A stretch of 39,210 nucleotides of DNA from Desertihabitans aurantiacus (lineage in GTDB: Bacteria; Actinomycetota; Actinomycetes; Propionibacteriales; Propionibacteriaceae): assembly GCF_003344635.1 (NCBI RefSeq), contig NZ_QPKK01000007.1, positions 1 to 39,210 on the forward strand. The letters run 5' to 3'. Below the pieces are notes generated by a model. The model did no database searches, had not been told where the DNA came from, and worked only from the letters and a program-made list of their open reading frames with translations. This document shows positions 16,437-26,119 of the stretch, in pieces; within the stretch, counting starts at the first letter, position 1; every line of letters starts with the position of its first letter. A program made the translations under genes and the position numbers.

Positions 16437-16967
16437 ATGAGCCGTGCCCCCCTGGCCGAACGCGTCTCGCGCCGCCTGCTGGCGGTCGCCGTCGCGGTGG
16501 GTGCGGTGATGGTGACGGCGTTGCTGCTGTGGAGCCAGGCGGCCGCGTGGGGGCTGCCCTACGCCTCCTTCACCGACGAGCACGGCAGCCGGTGCACGAC
16601 GACGTGGCTCGGCCACGAGTGCGAGCCCACGCTCGACCACGTCGAGGCGGTGCTGGGCTTCGAGCTGCCGGCGGGCGCCGTCGTCGAGGAGGGTCACTAC
16701 ACCGAGACCCACGACATCCAGCTGTCCGCGCTGGTGCGCTACCCGCTGGAGCTCGACGACCAGGTGATCGCGGCCCTGGACGAGTCCTACGGGCCCTGCC
16801 AGCGGGTGCCGAGCCCGCTGCCCCCGGACCACCGGTGGCACTGCGTGCGCAGCGACATCGGGTTCCGGGTCGAGGGGCAGCTGCCGCCGTACCGCTGGCG
16901 GATGGCGACCGCCGTCCCGCCGGAGTCGGACCAGGTCGTCCTCGACGTCGAGCTCCGCTCGCGCTGA
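16437..16967 (+). CDS. Membrane-anchored extracytoplasmic protein with four cysteines, unknown
   Basis: A 176-residue protein with a basic N-terminus and one membrane segment or uncleaved signal (about residues 14-33), then an outside domain with C53, C62, C121 and C136. The cysteines lie in GSRCTTTWLGHECEPT and GPCQRVPSPLPPDHRWHC and could form two disulfides. I recognise no family. ATG 16437 has GGGAGGTG 11 nt upstream, and GATGCT ends 6-7 nt upstream, so either start mode is possible. It lies downstream of the methyltransferase gene and converges on ilvC. Confidence 0.7.
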   Translation: MSRAPLAERVSRRLLAVAVAVGAVMVTALLLWSQAAAWGLPYASFTDEHGSRCTTTWLGHECEPTLDHVEAVLGFELPAGAVVEEGHYTETHDIQLSALVRYPLELDDQVIAALDESYGPCQRVPSPLPPDHRWHCVRSDIGFRVEGQLPPYRWRMATAVPPESDQVVLDVELRSR

Positions 16968-17000
16968 ACCACCCGGGCCCGGCTCGCGCCGGACGCGAGC

Positions 17001-17044
17001 GGCCCCGGGTCCCGCACGCGCTGTGGCGGGCGGGACCCGGGGCC
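17001..17044. terminator. Strong hairpin after ilvC and the four-cysteine gene
   Basis: Perfect 15-bp stem, GGCCCCGGGTCCCGC (17001-17015) / GCGGGACCCGGGGCC (17030-17044), with a 14-nt loop. It lies 20 bp beyond the ilvC stop and 34 bp beyond the convergent plus-strand gene. It is the strongest hairpin I find in the window and probably terminates both. Confidence 0.8.
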
Positions 17045-17064
17045 GGTCGGCCGTCGGACGTCGG

Positions 17065-18096
17065 TCAGCGGGCGGCGGTGCCCTCGACGTAGTCGTCGTC
17101 GTGGCTCTTGACCCAGGCCATCATGCTGCGCAGCTGCTTGCCGGTGGACTCGATCGGGTGCTGCTCGCCCTCGGCGCGGAACTTCTTGAACTCCGGCGCG
17201 CCGGCGTCCTGGTCGTCGATGAACCGCTGGGCGAAGGTGCCGTTCTGCACATCGGTGAGGACGGCCTTCATGTTCTCCTTGACCCGGGCGTCGATGACCC
17301 GCGGCCCGGAGACGTAGTCGCCGTACTCGGCGGTGTCGGAGATGCTCCACCGCTGCTTGGCGATGCCGCCCTCGTACATCAGGTCGACGATGAGCTTGAG
17401 CTCGTGCAGGCACTCGAAGTAGGCCACCTCCGGCTGGTAGCCGGCCTCGACCAGGGTCTCGAACCCGGCCTGGATCAGCGCGCTGGCGCCGCCGCAGAGG
17501 ACGGCCTGCTCGCCGAACAGGTCGGTCTCGGTCTCCTCGGTGAAGGTGGTCTTGATGCCGCCGGCCCGCAGACCCCCGATGCCCTTGGCGTAGGAGAGCG
17601 CGAGCTCCCAGGCCTGGCCGGAGGCGTCCTGCTCGACCGCGACCAGCACCGGGACGCCGCGGCCCTCGGTGTACTCGCGGCGGACCAGGTGGCCGGGGCC
17701 CTTCGGGGCGACCATCGCCACGTCCACGCCCTGCGGCGGGGTGACGTAGCCGAAGCGGATGTTGAACCCGTGGGCGAAGAACAGCGCGTCGCCGTCCTGC
17801 AGGTTGGGCTCGATCGCCTCGGTGTAGAGCTGGCGCTGCAGGTGGTCGGGCACCGCCACCATGATGAGGTCGGCCTCGGCGCAGGCCTCGCCCGGGGTGA
17901 GGACGCGCAGACCCTGGGCCTCGGCCCGCTCCCGGCTGCGGCTGCCCTCGGGCAGCCCGATCCGCACGTCGACGCCGGAGTCGCGCAGCGACAGGGCGTG
18001 CGCGTGGCCCTGGCTGCCGAAGCCGAGGACGGCCACGGTGCGGCCCTGGATCACCGACAGGTCGGCGTCGTCGTCATGGAACATCTGTGCTGCCAC
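17065..18096 (-). CDS. ilvC: Ketol-acid reductoisomerase (IlvC)
   Basis: A 343-residue class I (short) ketol-acid reductoisomerase. It converts acetolactate and acetohydroxybutyrate with NADPH and Mg2+ to the dihydroxy acids of valine and isoleucine synthesis. Seen: the NADPH site [35 protein letters not shown], the metal ligands in [12 protein letters not shown], and [21 protein letters not shown] 18096 is chosen because AAGGAG lies 8 nt before it and [14 protein letters not shown] is the usual beginning; the frame is open 13 codons further upstream. It is third in ilvB-ilvN-ilvC, 120 bp after ilvN, and may have its own promoter (TAACGT, 18172-18167). Confidence 0.97.
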   Translation of the reverse strand: MAAQMFHDDDADLSVIQGRTVAVLGFGSQGHAHALSLRDSGVDVRIGLPEGSRSRERAEAQGLRVLTPGEACAEADLIMVAVPDHLQRQLYTEAIEPNLQDGDALFFAHGFNIRFGYVTPPQGVDVAMVAPKGPGHLVRREYTEGRGVPVLVAVEQDASGQAWELALSYAKGIGGLRAGGIKTTFTEETETDLFGEQAVLCGGASALIQAGFETLVEAGYQPEVAYFECLHELKLIVDLMYEGGIAKQRWSISDTAEYGDYVSGPRVIDARVKENMKAVLTDVQNGTFAQRFIDDQDAGAPEFKKFRAEGEQHPIESTGKQLRSMMAWVKSHDDDYVEGTAAR

Positions 18097-18216
18097 GGGT
18101 GCATCTCCTTGTGTTGCTGCTGGGTGGTGGCTCACGCCCGCTGTCGCGGCTCGCGCCTGGGGCGTGACGTTATCGGGGTCGGCTGCCGGGGCGGCGCGCT
18201 GACCAGGCGGTGGTCG

Positions 18217-18747
18217 TCAGACCACCCGCACCCGCTGGCGGTCGGTCCGGGTGCTGCGGTCGGTGATCGAGCGGGGGCCGCGGCCGAGGGCGACCAGTCC
18301 GGACTGCACCAGCTCGCGGACGCCGAACGGCTCGAGCATGGTGAGCAGGGCCTGCAGCTTCTCCGGGCTGCCGGTCGCCATCACCACGATCGCCTCGTTG
18401 GTGGCGTCGACCGCCTTGGCCTTGAACAGCTGGATGATCTCCAGCACGTCGCTGCGGGTGGCGGCGTCGGTGGCGACCTTGATCAGCATCAGCTCCTGGC
18501 GGACGGCGTCCGGCTCGAGCTCGACGATCTTGATCACCTCGACGAGCTTGTTGAGCTGCTTGGTCAGCTGCTCGACGGTGTGCTCCTCGGCCTCGACCAC
18601 GAGGGTGATCCGGGAGATGTCCTCCTGCTCGGTCGGGCCGACGGCGAGGGAGTCGATGTTGAACCCGCGCCGGGAGAACAGCGCCGACACGCGGGCCAGC
18701 ACACCGGGCCGGTCGGCCACCAGGACGCTCAGGGTGTGGGTGCTCAC
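18217..18747 (-). CDS. ilvN: Acetolactate synthase regulatory subunit (IlvN)
   Basis: A 176-residue regulatory subunit that activates IlvB and gives valine feedback inhibition. The N-terminal ACT domain is clear ([20 protein letters not shown], then [16 protein letters not shown]), and the second ALS_ss_C domain follows ([20 protein letters not shown]). GTG 18747 overlaps the ilvB stop as GTGA, so the subunits are translationally coupled. It ends with a basic tail, [17 protein letters not shown], longer than in many homologues. Confidence 0.96.
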   Translation of the reverse strand: MSTHTLSVLVADRPGVLARVSALFSRRGFNIDSLAVGPTEQEDISRITLVVEAEEHTVEQLTKQLNKLVEVIKIVELEPDAVRQELMLIKVATDAATRSDVLEIIQLFKAKAVDATNEAIVVMATGSPEKLQALLTMLEPFGVRELVQSGLVALGRGPRSITDRSTRTDRQRVRVV

Positions 18748-20531
18748 AGCTCCTCCTCCTCCCACTGCGGGGCCATGTCGCGGGCGTACTGGAGTGCGTC
18801 GTTGCTGGTGCCGGCCGGGACCATCGGCCACACCATCGCGTCCTTGTGGACGATGAACTCGACCACCACCGGGCGGTCGTCGATCGCCAGCGCCTGGGTG
18901 ATCACGGTGTCGACCTCGTCGGCGGTGCTGGCGCGCAGCCCGACGCAGCCCATCGCCTCGGCCAGCTTGACGAAGTCGGGCACCAGGTGGGTCTTCAGGT
19001 CGGTGTTGGAGTAGCGCCCGCCGTAGAACAGCGTCTGCCACTGCCGCACCATGCCGAGGGACTGGTTGTTGATGACGGCGATCTTGACCGGGATGCCCTC
19101 CAGGGCACAGGTGACCAGCTCCTGGTTGGTCATCTGGAAGCAGCCGTCGCCGTCGATCCCCCACACCACCGCGTCGGGCTGGCCGACCTGGGCGCCCATG
19201 GCGGCGGGCACGCAGTAGCCCATGGTGCCGGCGCCGCCGGAGTTGAGCCAGCGGCCGGGACGCTCGTGGGGCAGGAAGTGCGCGGCCCACATCTGGTGCT
19301 GGCCGACCCCGGCGGCCCAGTAGGCGTTCTCCGGGCCGGTCAGCTCGCCGATCCGCCGGATCACCCCCTGCGGGGAGAGGGTGCCGTCGTCGGGCTCGTC
19401 GTAACCGGTCGGGTACCGGGCCACCATGTCGAGCAGGTGCTGCTGCCAGCCGGCCAGGTCGGGCAGCTCGGTCTCGCGGAGCTGGGCGACCAGGCTGGTC
19501 AGCACCTCCTTGGCGTCGCCGACGATCGGGCAGTCGGCGGTGCGGTTCTTGGAGATCTCGGCCGGGTCGATGTCGGCGTGGATGACCCGGGCGTTCGGCG
19601 CGAAGGAGGACAGCTCGCCGGTCACCCGGTCGTCGAAGCGGGCACCGAGGCTGATCAGCAGGTCGCTGCGCTGCAGCGCGCCGACCGCGGCCACGGTGCC
19701 GTGCATGCCGGGCATGCCGAGGTTAAGCCGGTGGCTGTCGGGGAAGACGCCGCGGGCCATCAGGGTGGTGACCACCGGGATCCCGGTCAGCTCGACCAGC
19801 TCGGCCAGCTCCTCCGCGGCCCGGGCCTTGACGACGCCACCACCGACGTAGAGCACCGGCCGGCGGGCGGCGCTGATGAGCCGGGCGGCCTCGCGGATCT
19901 GCTTGGCGTGCGGCCGGGTCACCGGGTGGTAGCCGGGCAGGTCGATGCTGGTCGGCCAGGTGAAGGTGGTCTTGGCCTGCAGGGCGTCCTTGGTGATGTC
20001 GACCAGCACCGGCCCGGGACGTCCGGTGCGCGCGAGGTGGAAGGCCTCGGCGATCGCCTCGGGGATGTCGGCCGCATCGGTGATGAGGAAGCTGTGCTTG
20101 GTGATCGGCATCGTGATGCCGCGGATGTCGGCCTCCTGGAAGGCGTCGGTGCCGATGGCCCGTCCGGCGACCTGGCCGGTGATGGCCACCACCGGGACGG
20201 AGTCCATCATCGCGTCGGCCAGCGGGGTGACCAGGTTGGTCGCGCCGGGGCCGGAGGTGGCCATGCAGACACCGACCTTGCCGGTGGCCATCGCGTAGCC
20301 CTCGGCGGCGTGCCCGGCGCCCTGCTCGTGGCGGACCAGGATGTGGCGGATCGAGGAGTCGAAGAGCGGGTCGTAGGCGGGCAGGATGGCTCCGCCGGGG
20401 ATCCCGAAGATCACCTCCACGCCGGCCTTCTCCAGCGAGCGCACGAGCGACTGGGACCCGGTGATGAGCTCACCGGTGGCGGTGTCGATGGTGGGGGTGG
20501 TGGTCACGGCGAGAGCCTCCCTGCTCGACAT
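18744..20531 (-). CDS. ilvB: Acetolactate synthase large subunit (IlvB)
   Basis: A 595-residue thiamine-diphosphate enzyme, the catalytic subunit of acetohydroxyacid synthase, the first shared step of valine and isoleucine synthesis. The catalytic glutamate lies in [20 protein letters not shown], and the TPP/Mg2+ motif is [20 protein letters not shown] followed by NN. ATG 20531 has GGAG about 10 nt upstream; GTG 20507, behind GGGAGG, would remove eight residues and is nearly as good. It is preceded by a leader peptide and terminator (20588-20723), so it is controlled by attenuation, and is followed by ilvN and ilvC. Confidence 0.97.
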   Translation of the reverse strand: MSSREALAVTTTPTIDTATGELITGSQSLVRSLEKAGVEVIFGIPGGAILPAYDPLFDSSIRHILVRHEQGAGHAAEGYAMATGKVGVCMATSGPGATNLVTPLADAMMDSVPVVAITGQVAGRAIGTDAFQEADIRGITMPITKHSFLITDAADIPEAIAEAFHLARTGRPGPVLVDITKDALQAKTTFTWPTSIDLPGYHPVTRPHAKQIREAARLISAARRPVLYVGGGVVKARAAEELAELVELTGIPVVTTLMARGVFPDSHRLNLGMPGMHGTVAAVGALQRSDLLISLGARFDDRVTGELSSFAPNARVIHADIDPAEISKNRTADCPIVGDAKEVLTSLVAQLRETELPDLAGWQQHLLDMVARYPTGYDEPDDGTLSPQGVIRRIGELTGPENAYWAAGVGQHQMWAAHFLPHERPGRWLNSGGAGTMGYCVPAAMGAQVGQPDAVVWGIDGDGCFQMTNQELVTCALEGIPVKIAVINNQSLGMVRQWQTLFYGGRYSNTDLKTHLVPDFVKLAEAMGCVGLRASTADEVDTVITQALAIDDRPVVVEFIVHKDAMVWPMVPAGTSNDALQYARDMAPQWEEEEL

Positions 20532-20587
20532 GGGCCGATCTTCTCCTCTGACGTCAGGCCGCCGGTGACGGCCGGTGCTGGTGCAAC

Positions 20588-20631
20588 AAAAAACCCCCGC
20601 AGCCCGGGTGGGCACACGAGGGAGCGTGTCG
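20588..20631 (-). terminator. ilvB attenuator: alternative stems and intrinsic terminator
   Basis: On the minus strand the terminator is CC(A)CCCG-GGCTG-CGGGGG followed by six T (20611-20588). Upstream, CGACACG (20631-20625) can pair either with CGTGTCG in the leader peptide codons 11-13 (20658-20652, 7 bp) or, through ACACG, with CGTGT next to the terminator (20618-20614, 5 bp). These are competing stems, as expected for ribosome-controlled attenuation. Pairings were found by eye. Confidence 0.8.
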
Positions 20632-20643
20632 ACGACGGTGTGG

Positions 20644-20688
20644 TTACCGGCCGACACGCCTGGGGAGTACGAGGACGATCTGCTGCAC
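20644..20688 (-). CDS. ilvB leader peptide [14 protein letters not shown]
   Basis: A 14-residue frame from GTG 20688 to TAA 20646-20644. Codons 4-8 are Ile-Val-Leu-Val-Leu (ATC GTC CTC GTA CTC), exactly the amino acids made by the operon that follows. The -10 GACTGT ends 6 nt before the GTG, so the leader is itself probably leaderless. Stalling at codons 4-8 would mask codons 11-13 and free the downstream strand for the antiterminating stem. This is the classical ilvB attenuator of actinobacteria. Confidence 0.85.
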   Translation of the reverse strand: MQQIVLVLPRRVGR

Positions 20689-20694
20689 GGATCC

Positions 20695-20723
20695 ACAGTC
20701 CCCCATCTGCCGACACGTGTCAA
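20695..20723 (-). promoter_or_regulatory. Promoter of the ilvBNC operon
   Basis: A consensus -35 TTGACA (20723-20718), a 17-nt spacer and a -10 GACTGT (20700-20695) place the transcript start at or next to the GTG of the leader peptide at 20688. It lies in the 257-bp gap between the SPL gene and ilvB. Confidence 0.75.
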
Positions 20724-20788
20724 CGCTCGGGACGTGCCGTCCGCATGCCGGACGGCGGAGGCGCGGTCGCTGCCGGACACGCGGCGGC

Positions 20789-21907
20789 TCAGAAGGCGTA
20801 GCGGATGCGCAGCCAGGGCGTCTCCTGCTCGACCAGCGCGGTCAGCTCGGCGATCGCGCGCCGCTTGAGCCCGACCCGGTAGCGGACGTTCTCCGCGCCG
20901 TTCTGCGACCGCTTGGTCTCTTGCAGGTCGGGACGCCAGAGCAGCTCCTCCGCCTTGGGGTGCCAGCCCAGGTTGACCTCGTGCAGGCCGGCGTTGTGGG
21001 TGAGCATGATGACCTCGGCCGCCGCCTGGGCCCGGGCCCGCTCCCCCAGCCCGTCGGCCAGGTGGCGCAGCAGCTCGCGCCAGTCGTCCTGCCAGCCCGG
21101 CCGCAGCACCACGGGTGAGAAGTTGAGGTGCACCTCGTAGCCGGCGGCCACGAAGTCGTCGACCGCCGCGATCCGCTCCGCGACCGGGGAGGTCCGCAGG
21201 TCGAGCAGACGGGCGTCGACCTCGGGCATCAAGGAGAACCGGATCCGGGTGCGGCCCTGCGGGTCGAGCCGCAGCAGGTCGCGGTTGACGTGCTTGGTGG
21301 CGAAGGAGGCCTTCGCGGTCGGCCACTGCCGGAAGGCCGCCACCAGGTCGGCGACGTTGTCGCTGATCGCGGCGTCGACCGAGCAGTCGCTGTTCTCGCC
21401 GAGGTCGTAGACCCAGGCCCCGGGGTCGCACTGGTTGGGCGTCGTCTTGGGCCCCTGCTTGCGGATGTGGCGGCCGAGGTGGGCGGTGATCGCCTCGATG
21501 TTGGTGAACACCGTGACGGGGTTGGCGTAGCCCTTGCGGCGCGGGACGTAGCAGTAGGCGCAGGCCATCGCGCAGCCGTTGGAGGCCGAGGGGGCGATGA
21601 AGTCGGCCGAGCGCCCGTTGGGCCGGGTCTGCAGGGACTTCTTGACCCCGAGCACCAGGTCCTCGGTCTTCACCCGGACCCAGCGGTCCACGTTGCCGGC
21701 GTTGCCGTGCAGCTCGGGGATCTGCCAGTGCGAGGCCACCGGCACCACCTCGGCGTCGGGGAACCGGGCCAGCACCTGCTGCCCGCGCGGGGACTCCGCG
21801 GCCGCGGCCTCGGCCCAGATCCGGCGGACCTGGAGCAGCCGCGGCACCCGCACCGGCTCGGGGGCCGGGGCGGTCTCGGGGGCGGTGTCGAAGAGGGAGG
21901 GCTGCAC
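20789..21907 (-). CDS. Spore photoproduct lyase (SPL)-family radical SAM protein
   Basis: A 372-residue radical SAM protein. The cluster motif is CAMACAYCY (C112, C116, C119; CX3CX2C), preceded by [20 protein letters not shown] and followed by [20 protein letters not shown] and [20 protein letters not shown]. It resembles the SPL-like family TIGR03886 of actinobacteria, a relative of SplB, which reverses the spore photoproduct thymine dimer. Whether this organism forms spores, and so whether that is the substrate, is unknown; a tRNA or DNA repair role is possible. GTG 21907 follows AAGGAGGG closely. The nearby Nei glycosylase suggests a DNA repair setting. Confidence 0.85.
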   Translation of the reverse strand: MQPSLFDTAPETAPAPEPVRVPRLLQVRRIWAEAAAAESPRGQQVLARFPDAEVVPVASHWQIPELHGNAGNVDRWVRVKTEDLVLGVKKSLQTRPNGRSADFIAPSASNGCAMACAYCYVPRRKGYANPVTVFTNIEAITAHLGRHIRKQGPKTTPNQCDPGAWVYDLGENSDCSVDAAISDNVADLVAAFRQWPTAKASFATKHVNRDLLRLDPQGRTRIRFSLMPEVDARLLDLRTSPVAERIAAVDDFVAAGYEVHLNFSPVVLRPGWQDDWRELLRHLADGLGERARAQAAAEVIMLTHNAGLHEVNLGWHPKAEELLWRPDLQETKRSQNGAENVRYRVGLKRRAIAELTALVEQETPWLRIRYAF

Positions 21908-21968
21908 CCCTCCTTCCTACCCGACGGCACCGACAGAACCCGCCCGCGCGGGAACCGGATGCCGCCGG

Positions 21969-22781
21969 TCAGCGGCGGTCGGGCCCGGGTCCGGGCTGGC
22001 AGTGCGGGCACCACCAGGTGCGGCGGCGCTCCGGGTCACCGGTCACCTCCGCGACGACGGCGACGGGCGTCCCGCAGCGCAGGCAGGGTCGGTGCGCCCG
22101 GCCCGCCACCCAGTGCGTCTCCCCGCGCCGGGTGCGGCCGGTGGTCACCTGGTAGGCGTCGGCCTGGGTGGCCGAGCGGCGCAGCGAACGGGCGGCGAGG
22201 TCGACCAGGGCCGGCACGTCGACGTCGCCGACCGGCGTCCAGGGGCTGTGGCCGCGCAGGAAGCACAGCTCGTTCGCCCACAGGTTGCCCAGCCCCGCCA
22301 CCAGCCGCTGGTCGAGCAGGGCAGCCGCCAACGGGCGGGTCGGGTCGGAGGACAGGCGGCGGACGGCCTCGGCGGCGTCCCAGTCGGGTCGCAGCGGGTC
22401 GGGGCCGAGGTGGCCGACGGCCCCCGACTCCTCGGCGGTGTCGAGCAGCTCGACCACCGGGATGGTGAGGCCGTACGCGCATGCCCCGGTGTCGGCTCCG
22501 AGCAGCACCCGGATGTCGGGCTCCAGCCGTCGGGGCAGCTGCCTGCCGGGACGGGTCACCGTCCAGGAGCCGTCCATCCGCAGGTGGGTGTGCAGCGTCC
22601 AGCCGGCGTCGGAGCGGGTGAGCAGGTGCTTGCCCCAGGTGTCGTTCGCCACCACCCGGGCGCCCGTCAGGTCGGCGGTCGCGTGGGCGGGCACCCGCAG
22701 CTGGGCCCGCACCAGGCGACGGCCGACCAGCGCCGCGTCGAGGCGCCGCGCCACCCGGTACACGCTGTCCCCCTCCGGCAC
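21969..22781 (-). CDS. Fpg/Nei-family DNA glycosylase (endonuclease VIII type)
   Basis: A 270-residue base-excision repair enzyme. The N-terminal MPEGDSVYRVARRLDAALVG gives the catalytic Pro-Glu, and TWGKHLLTR holds the conserved lysine. The H2TH region is LLDQRLVAGLGNLWANELCF, and the zinc finger has C233, C236, C258 and C261. GTG 22781 is chosen because the processed protein must begin PEGD. It removes oxidised bases and cuts the abasic strand. The start and length resemble actinobacterial Nei2. It lies in a row of minus-strand genes with the SPL protein and the P-loop ATPase. Confidence 0.93.
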   Translation of the reverse strand: MPEGDSVYRVARRLDAALVGRRLVRAQLRVPAHATADLTGARVVANDTWGKHLLTRSDAGWTLHTHLRMDGSWTVTRPGRQLPRRLEPDIRVLLGADTGACAYGLTIPVVELLDTAEESGAVGHLGPDPLRPDWDAAEAVRRLSSDPTRPLAAALLDQRLVAGLGNLWANELCFLRGHSPWTPVGDVDVPALVDLAARSLRRSATQADAYQVTTGRTRRGETHWVAGRAHRPCLRCGTPVAVVAEVTGDPERRRTWWCPHCQPGPGPDRR

Positions 22782-22830
22782 CGCTCCATCGTGCCCCGCC
22801 GCACGGACGGCCCCGCGGCCGGCCCGCTGC

Positions 22831-23418
22831 TCAGGCACCCAGGGCGGTGGGCTGGGAGCGCAGCGCGTCGGCCGCACCTCCCCGGGTGGTCAGCACCACC
22901 CGGTCCCAGGGCGGCTGCGCCGGCACGACCGGATCCGTGCCGAGCTGCGCGCGGAGCCGGAGCCAGCGGTCCCAGTGGCCGTCGAAGCGTCCCGGGTCGA
23001 GCACCCGTCCGCGGGCCCGCTGCCCGGCCAGTGCCTCCGCCCGGCTGGTCTCGATCAGCACGAGCGTGGTGCGCCAGCCGCAGCGGCGGGCGAGCTCGGC
23101 CTCCAGGTGGCGCAGCCAGGGCCGGGTGGCGGTGTCGTGGACGAGCAGCCGGCGCAGGTCGGGACGGGGGGCCAGCAGGTGACCGAGCACCCGCAGGTAC
23201 TGCACCGCGTGCACCACCGGCCGCAGCCAGCGGTAGGGCACCGCCGTCCCGAGCCGGGCCCGCAGGGCGGCGGTCACCTGCTCGGGGTCGAGCACGGTGG
23301 TCCCGGGTGTGGCGGGCAGCCCCCGCAGCACGGTCGACTTGCCGGCTCCGGGCACGCCGCCGACGAAGACCACCTCGGGGCTGGTGTCGGGTCGGTGCTC
23401 GGTCACGGGGACCAGCAT
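22831..23418 (-). CDS. P-loop ATPase/kinase-like protein (AAA_33 type)
   Basis: A 195-residue P-loop protein with Walker A GVPGAGKST (21-29) after a short N-terminus (VVFVGGVPG), then VLDPEQVTAALRARLG, VHDTATRPWLRHLEAELARR and TLVLIETSRAEALAGQRARG. This is the pattern of small kinase-like ATPases (AAA_33, zeta-toxin-like fold) of unknown substrate. ATG 23418 was chosen as the start, with GTG 23406 an alternative. No antitoxin-like small gene is beside it, so I do not call it a toxin. Confidence 0.75.
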   Translation of the reverse strand: MLVPVTEHRPDTSPEVVFVGGVPGAGKSTVLRGLPATPGTTVLDPEQVTAALRARLGTAVPYRWLRPVVHAVQYLRVLGHLLAPRPDLRRLLVHDTATRPWLRHLEAELARRCGWRTTLVLIETSRAEALAGQRARGRVLDPGRFDGHWDRWLRLRAQLGTDPVVPAQPPWDRVVLTTRGGAADALRSQPTALGA

Positions 23419-23503
23419 GACGCGGCCTGCTGTGCGCGGGCCACGCACGCGCCCGGAACCAGGGAGGAGTCGGGACCGACCCCGGGCGCCGGCCCAGGGG
23501 CGC

Positions 23504-24001
23504 TCAGACCAGCGGCAGGTACATCACGTGCAGGCCGACGTAGCCCGATCCGGCCGAGCGGTAGGCACCGGGGACGGTGCCGACGACCTCGAACCCGAGG
23601 CTCTGCCACAGCCGGACCGCGGCGGTGTTGGTCTCCACCACCGCGTTGAACTGGATACCGCGGTAGCCCTGCCGGCGGTGCCAGTCGACGACGTGCTCCC
23701 CCAGCCGGCGGCCCACCTGACGCCCGCGGGCGTCCGGGTCGACCATGAAGCTGGCGGTGCCGACGTGGTCGCCCCGCCCGGGCCGGTTCGGCCCCATCGT
23801 GGCGGTGCCGAGGACGCGGCCGTCCTCCTCCAGCACCACGGTGCGTCCCGGTGGCCGCTGCAGCCACAGGGCGGCCGCCTGCTCGGAGGTGAGGTCCTCG
23901 GGGTAGGTGTAGCTCTCCCCGCTGGCCACCACCGCGGAGAAGATCGGCCAGATCCGTGGCCAGTCCTCCGCGGCGGCGGTCCGGATCGCCTCGTCGGCCA
24001 C
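23504..24001 (-). CDS. GNAT-family N-acetyltransferase
   Basis: A 165-residue GNAT enzyme. The acetyl-CoA motif is ARGRQVGRRLGEHVVDWHRR (91-110), preceded by GTASFMVDPD and followed by NTAAVRLWQSLGFEVVGTVP. The acetylated substrate is unknown. GTG 24001 lies 2 bp after the ilvD stop, so it is co-transcribed and probably translationally coupled with ilvD. The link to branched-chain amino acids is positional only. Confidence 0.85.
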   Translation of the reverse strand: MADEAIRTAAAEDWPRIWPIFSAVVASGESYTYPEDLTSEQAAALWLQRPPGRTVVLEEDGRVLGTATMGPNRPGRGDHVGTASFMVDPDARGRQVGRRLGEHVVDWHRRQGYRGIQFNAVVETNTAAVRLWQSLGFEVVGTVPGAYRSAGSGYVGLHVMYLPLV

Positions 24002-24003
24002 CG

Positions 24004-25713
24004 TCAGCCGGTGATCGCGCCGACGCTGGCCGAGCGGACCAGCGCGGAGTACTTCTTCAGCACCCCACGACGGGCCCGGTCGGCCGGCGGGCGCGGCGTC
24101 CAGCCCTCGGCGCGGGCGGCCAGCTCGGCGGGGTCGACCTGCAGGTCGAGAGTGCCGTTGGCGACGTCGAGGGTGATCGTGTCGCCGTCGCGGACGAAGG
24201 CGATCGGCCCGCCGTCGACCGCCTCGGGGGCGATGTGGCCGACGCACAGCCCGGTGGTGCCGCCGGAGAAGCGGCCGTCGGTGATGAGCATGACGTCCTT
24301 GCCCAGCCCGGCGCCCTTGATCGCGCCGGTGATGGCCAGCATCTCGCGCATGCCGGGACCGCCCTTGGGGCCCTCGTAGCGGATGACGACGACGTCGCCG
24401 GCGGTGACGGTGCCGTCCTCCAGGGCGTCCATCGCGGCGCGCTCGCCGTCGAAGACGCGGGCGGTGCCGGTGACCACCTCGGTGTCGAAACCGGCGCTCT
24501 TGACCACCGCGCCCTCCGGGGCGAGCGAGCCCTTGAGGATGGTGATGCCGCCGGTGGGGTGCATCGGCTGGCCGAGCGCGCGGATGATGGTGCCGTCGAC
24601 GTCGGGTGGGGCGATGTCGGCGAGGTTCTCCGCCATCGTCTTGCCGGTCACGGTCAGGCAGTCCCCGTGCAGCAGCCCGGCATCGAGCAGCGCCTTCATC
24701 ACCACCGGCACGCCGCCGACCCGGTCGACGTCGCTCATCACGAACCGGCCGAACGGCTTGAGGTCGCCCAGGTGCGGCACCTTCTTGCCGACCCGGATGA
24801 AGTCGTCGAGGGTGAGGTCGACCTCGGCCTCGTGGGCGATGGCCAGCAGGTGCAGCACCGCGTTGGTGGAGCCGCCGAAGGCCATCACCACCGCGATGGC
24901 GTTCTCGAAGGCCTCCTTGGTGAGGATCTGGCGGGCGGTGATGCCCTGGCGCAGCATCCCCACCGCGGCCTCGCCGCTGCGGCGGGCGAACCCGTCACGG
25001 CGGCGGTCGACGGCCGGCGGGGCGGCCGAGCCGGGCACCGACATGCCGAGCGCCTCGGCGGCGCTGGCCATCGTGTTGGCGGTGTACATGCCGCCGCAGG
25101 CCCCCTCGCCGGGGCAGATCGCCTTCTCGATCCGGGTCACCTCGTCGCGGCTGATCAGCCCCTTGACGCAGGCACCGACCGCCTCGAAGGCGTCGATGAT
25201 GGTGACGTCGCGGCCGTCCACCTTGCCCGGCAGGATCGAGCCGGCGTAGAGGAACACCGAGGCCAGGTCGAGCCGGGCGGCGGCCATCAGCATGCCGGGC
25301 AGCGACTTGTCGCAGCCGGCCAGCAGCACCGAGCCGTCCAGCCGCTCGGCCTCCATCACCGTCTCCACCGAGTCGGCGATGATCTCGCGGCTGACCAGCG
25401 AGTAGTGCATCCCCTCGTGGCCCATCGAGATGCCGTCGGAGACCGAGATGGTGCCGAACTCCAGCGGGTAGCCGCCGGCGGCGTGGACGCCGTCCTTGAC
25501 GGCCTTCGCCAGCCGGTCCAGCGAGAGGTTGCAGGGGGTGATCTCGTTCCAGCTGGAGGCGACGCCGATCTGCGGCTTGGCGAAGTCGTCGTCGCCCATG
25601 CCCACGGCGCGCAGCATGCCGCGGGCGGCGGTGGCCTCCAGGCCGTCCGTCACCGCCCGGGAGCGGGGCTTGATGTCGGTGCGGGTGGGGGCTGGGGCGG
25701 AGTCGATCGACAT
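24004..25713 (-). CDS. ilvD: Dihydroxy-acid dehydratase (IlvD)
   Basis: A 569-residue iron-sulfur dehydratase (IlvD/Edd family) that makes the 2-oxo acids of valine and isoleucine from their dihydroxy acids. Conserved cysteines: [16 protein letters not shown] and [20 protein letters not shown]. Also seen are [33 protein letters not shown] and the C-terminal [23 protein letters not shown] 25713 is chosen because TACTGT (25726-25721) ends 7 nt before it and the longer upstream frame is non-coding in character. It is first in ilvD-GNAT, about 5 kb from ilvB, and divergent from the SelT/W/H-like gene. Confidence 0.97.
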   Translation of the reverse strand: MSIDSAPAPTRTDIKPRSRAVTDGLEATAARGMLRAVGMGDDDFAKPQIGVASSWNEITPCNLSLDRLAKAVKDGVHAAGGYPLEFGTISVSDGISMGHEGMHYSLVSREIIADSVETVMEAERLDGSVLLAGCDKSLPGMLMAAARLDLASVFLYAGSILPGKVDGRDVTIIDAFEAVGACVKGLISRDEVTRIEKAICPGEGACGGMYTANTMASAAEALGMSVPGSAAPPAVDRRRDGFARRSGEAAVGMLRQGITARQILTKEAFENAIAVVMAFGGSTNAVLHLLAIAHEAEVDLTLDDFIRVGKKVPHLGDLKPFGRFVMSDVDRVGGVPVVMKALLDAGLLHGDCLTVTGKTMAENLADIAPPDVDGTIIRALGQPMHPTGGITILKGSLAPEGAVVKSAGFDTEVVTGTARVFDGERAAMDALEDGTVTAGDVVVIRYEGPKGGPGMREMLAITGAIKGAGLGKDVMLITDGRFSGGTTGLCVGHIAPEAVDGGPIAFVRDGDTITLDVANGTLDLQVDPAELAARAEGWTPRPPADRARRGVLKKYSALVRSASVGAITG

Positions 25714-25720
25714 GGACGCC

Positions 25721-25726
25721 ACAGTA
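25721..25726 (-). promoter_or_regulatory. -10 element TACTGT of ilvD (leaderless)
   Basis: TACTGT on the minus strand ends 7 nt before the ilvD ATG and no Shine-Dalgarno is present. I see no clear -35. A leader peptide and terminator like those before ilvB are absent, so ilvD is not under the same attenuation. Confidence 0.55.
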
Positions 25727-25791
25727 ATCCGTCCTCTGGACGCGTCGTGGCGTGTCCGCGACTCGTCGGCGATGGGCGAGGATGGGCGGCG

Positions 25792-26115
25792 ATGACCAGC
25801 TATGGACCCGTCCCCGCCGACGCACCCGACGCCCCCGGCCTGGGCGCCCGACCCGTCGTGCGGATCACCTACTGCACCCAGTGCCAGTGGCTGCTGCGGG
25901 CGTCCTGGCTGGCCGGGGAGCTGCTGACCAGCTTCGGCACCGACCTGGAGGTGACGCTGTCCCCCGGCACCGGTGGGGTGTTCGAGGTGCGGGTGGACGA
26001 CACGGTGGTCTGGGAGCGGCGCCGCGACGGCGGGTTCCCCGAGGCCAAGGAGCTCAAGCGCCGGGTGCGTGACGTCGTCGACCCCGGGCGCGACCTCGGC
26101 CACACCGACCGCTGA
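25792..26115 (+). CDS. SelT/SelW/SelH-family (Rdx) thioredoxin-like protein
   Basis: A 107-residue protein with a disordered head and the Rdx fold: [20 protein letters not shown] (C28 and C31, a CxxC in place of selenocysteine), then [20 protein letters not shown] and [16 protein letters not shown]. Family members are thought to act in redox control; function in bacteria is not established. The gene is followed after only 4 bp by the sugar transferase and is probably co-transcribed with it. The start, in GATGACC, has no good Shine-Dalgarno; GAGGAT ends 8 nt upstream. Confidence 0.85.
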   Translation: MTSYGPVPADAPDAPGLGARPVVRITYCTQCQWLLRASWLAGELLTSFGTDLEVTLSPGTGGVFEVRVDDTVVWERRRDGGFPEAKELKRRVRDVVDPGRDLGHTDR

Positions 26116-26119
26116 CGCC

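Noticed and set aside
18846-20801. Long plus-strand frame across ilvB
   Set aside because: An antisense shadow of ilvB with no conserved domain; similar shadows lie opposite gltX, ilvC, ilvD, leuC and helY.
22831-23418. Zeta-type toxin
   Set aside because: The P-loop fold is similar, but there is no antitoxin gene next to it and the gene lies among repair and housekeeping genes.
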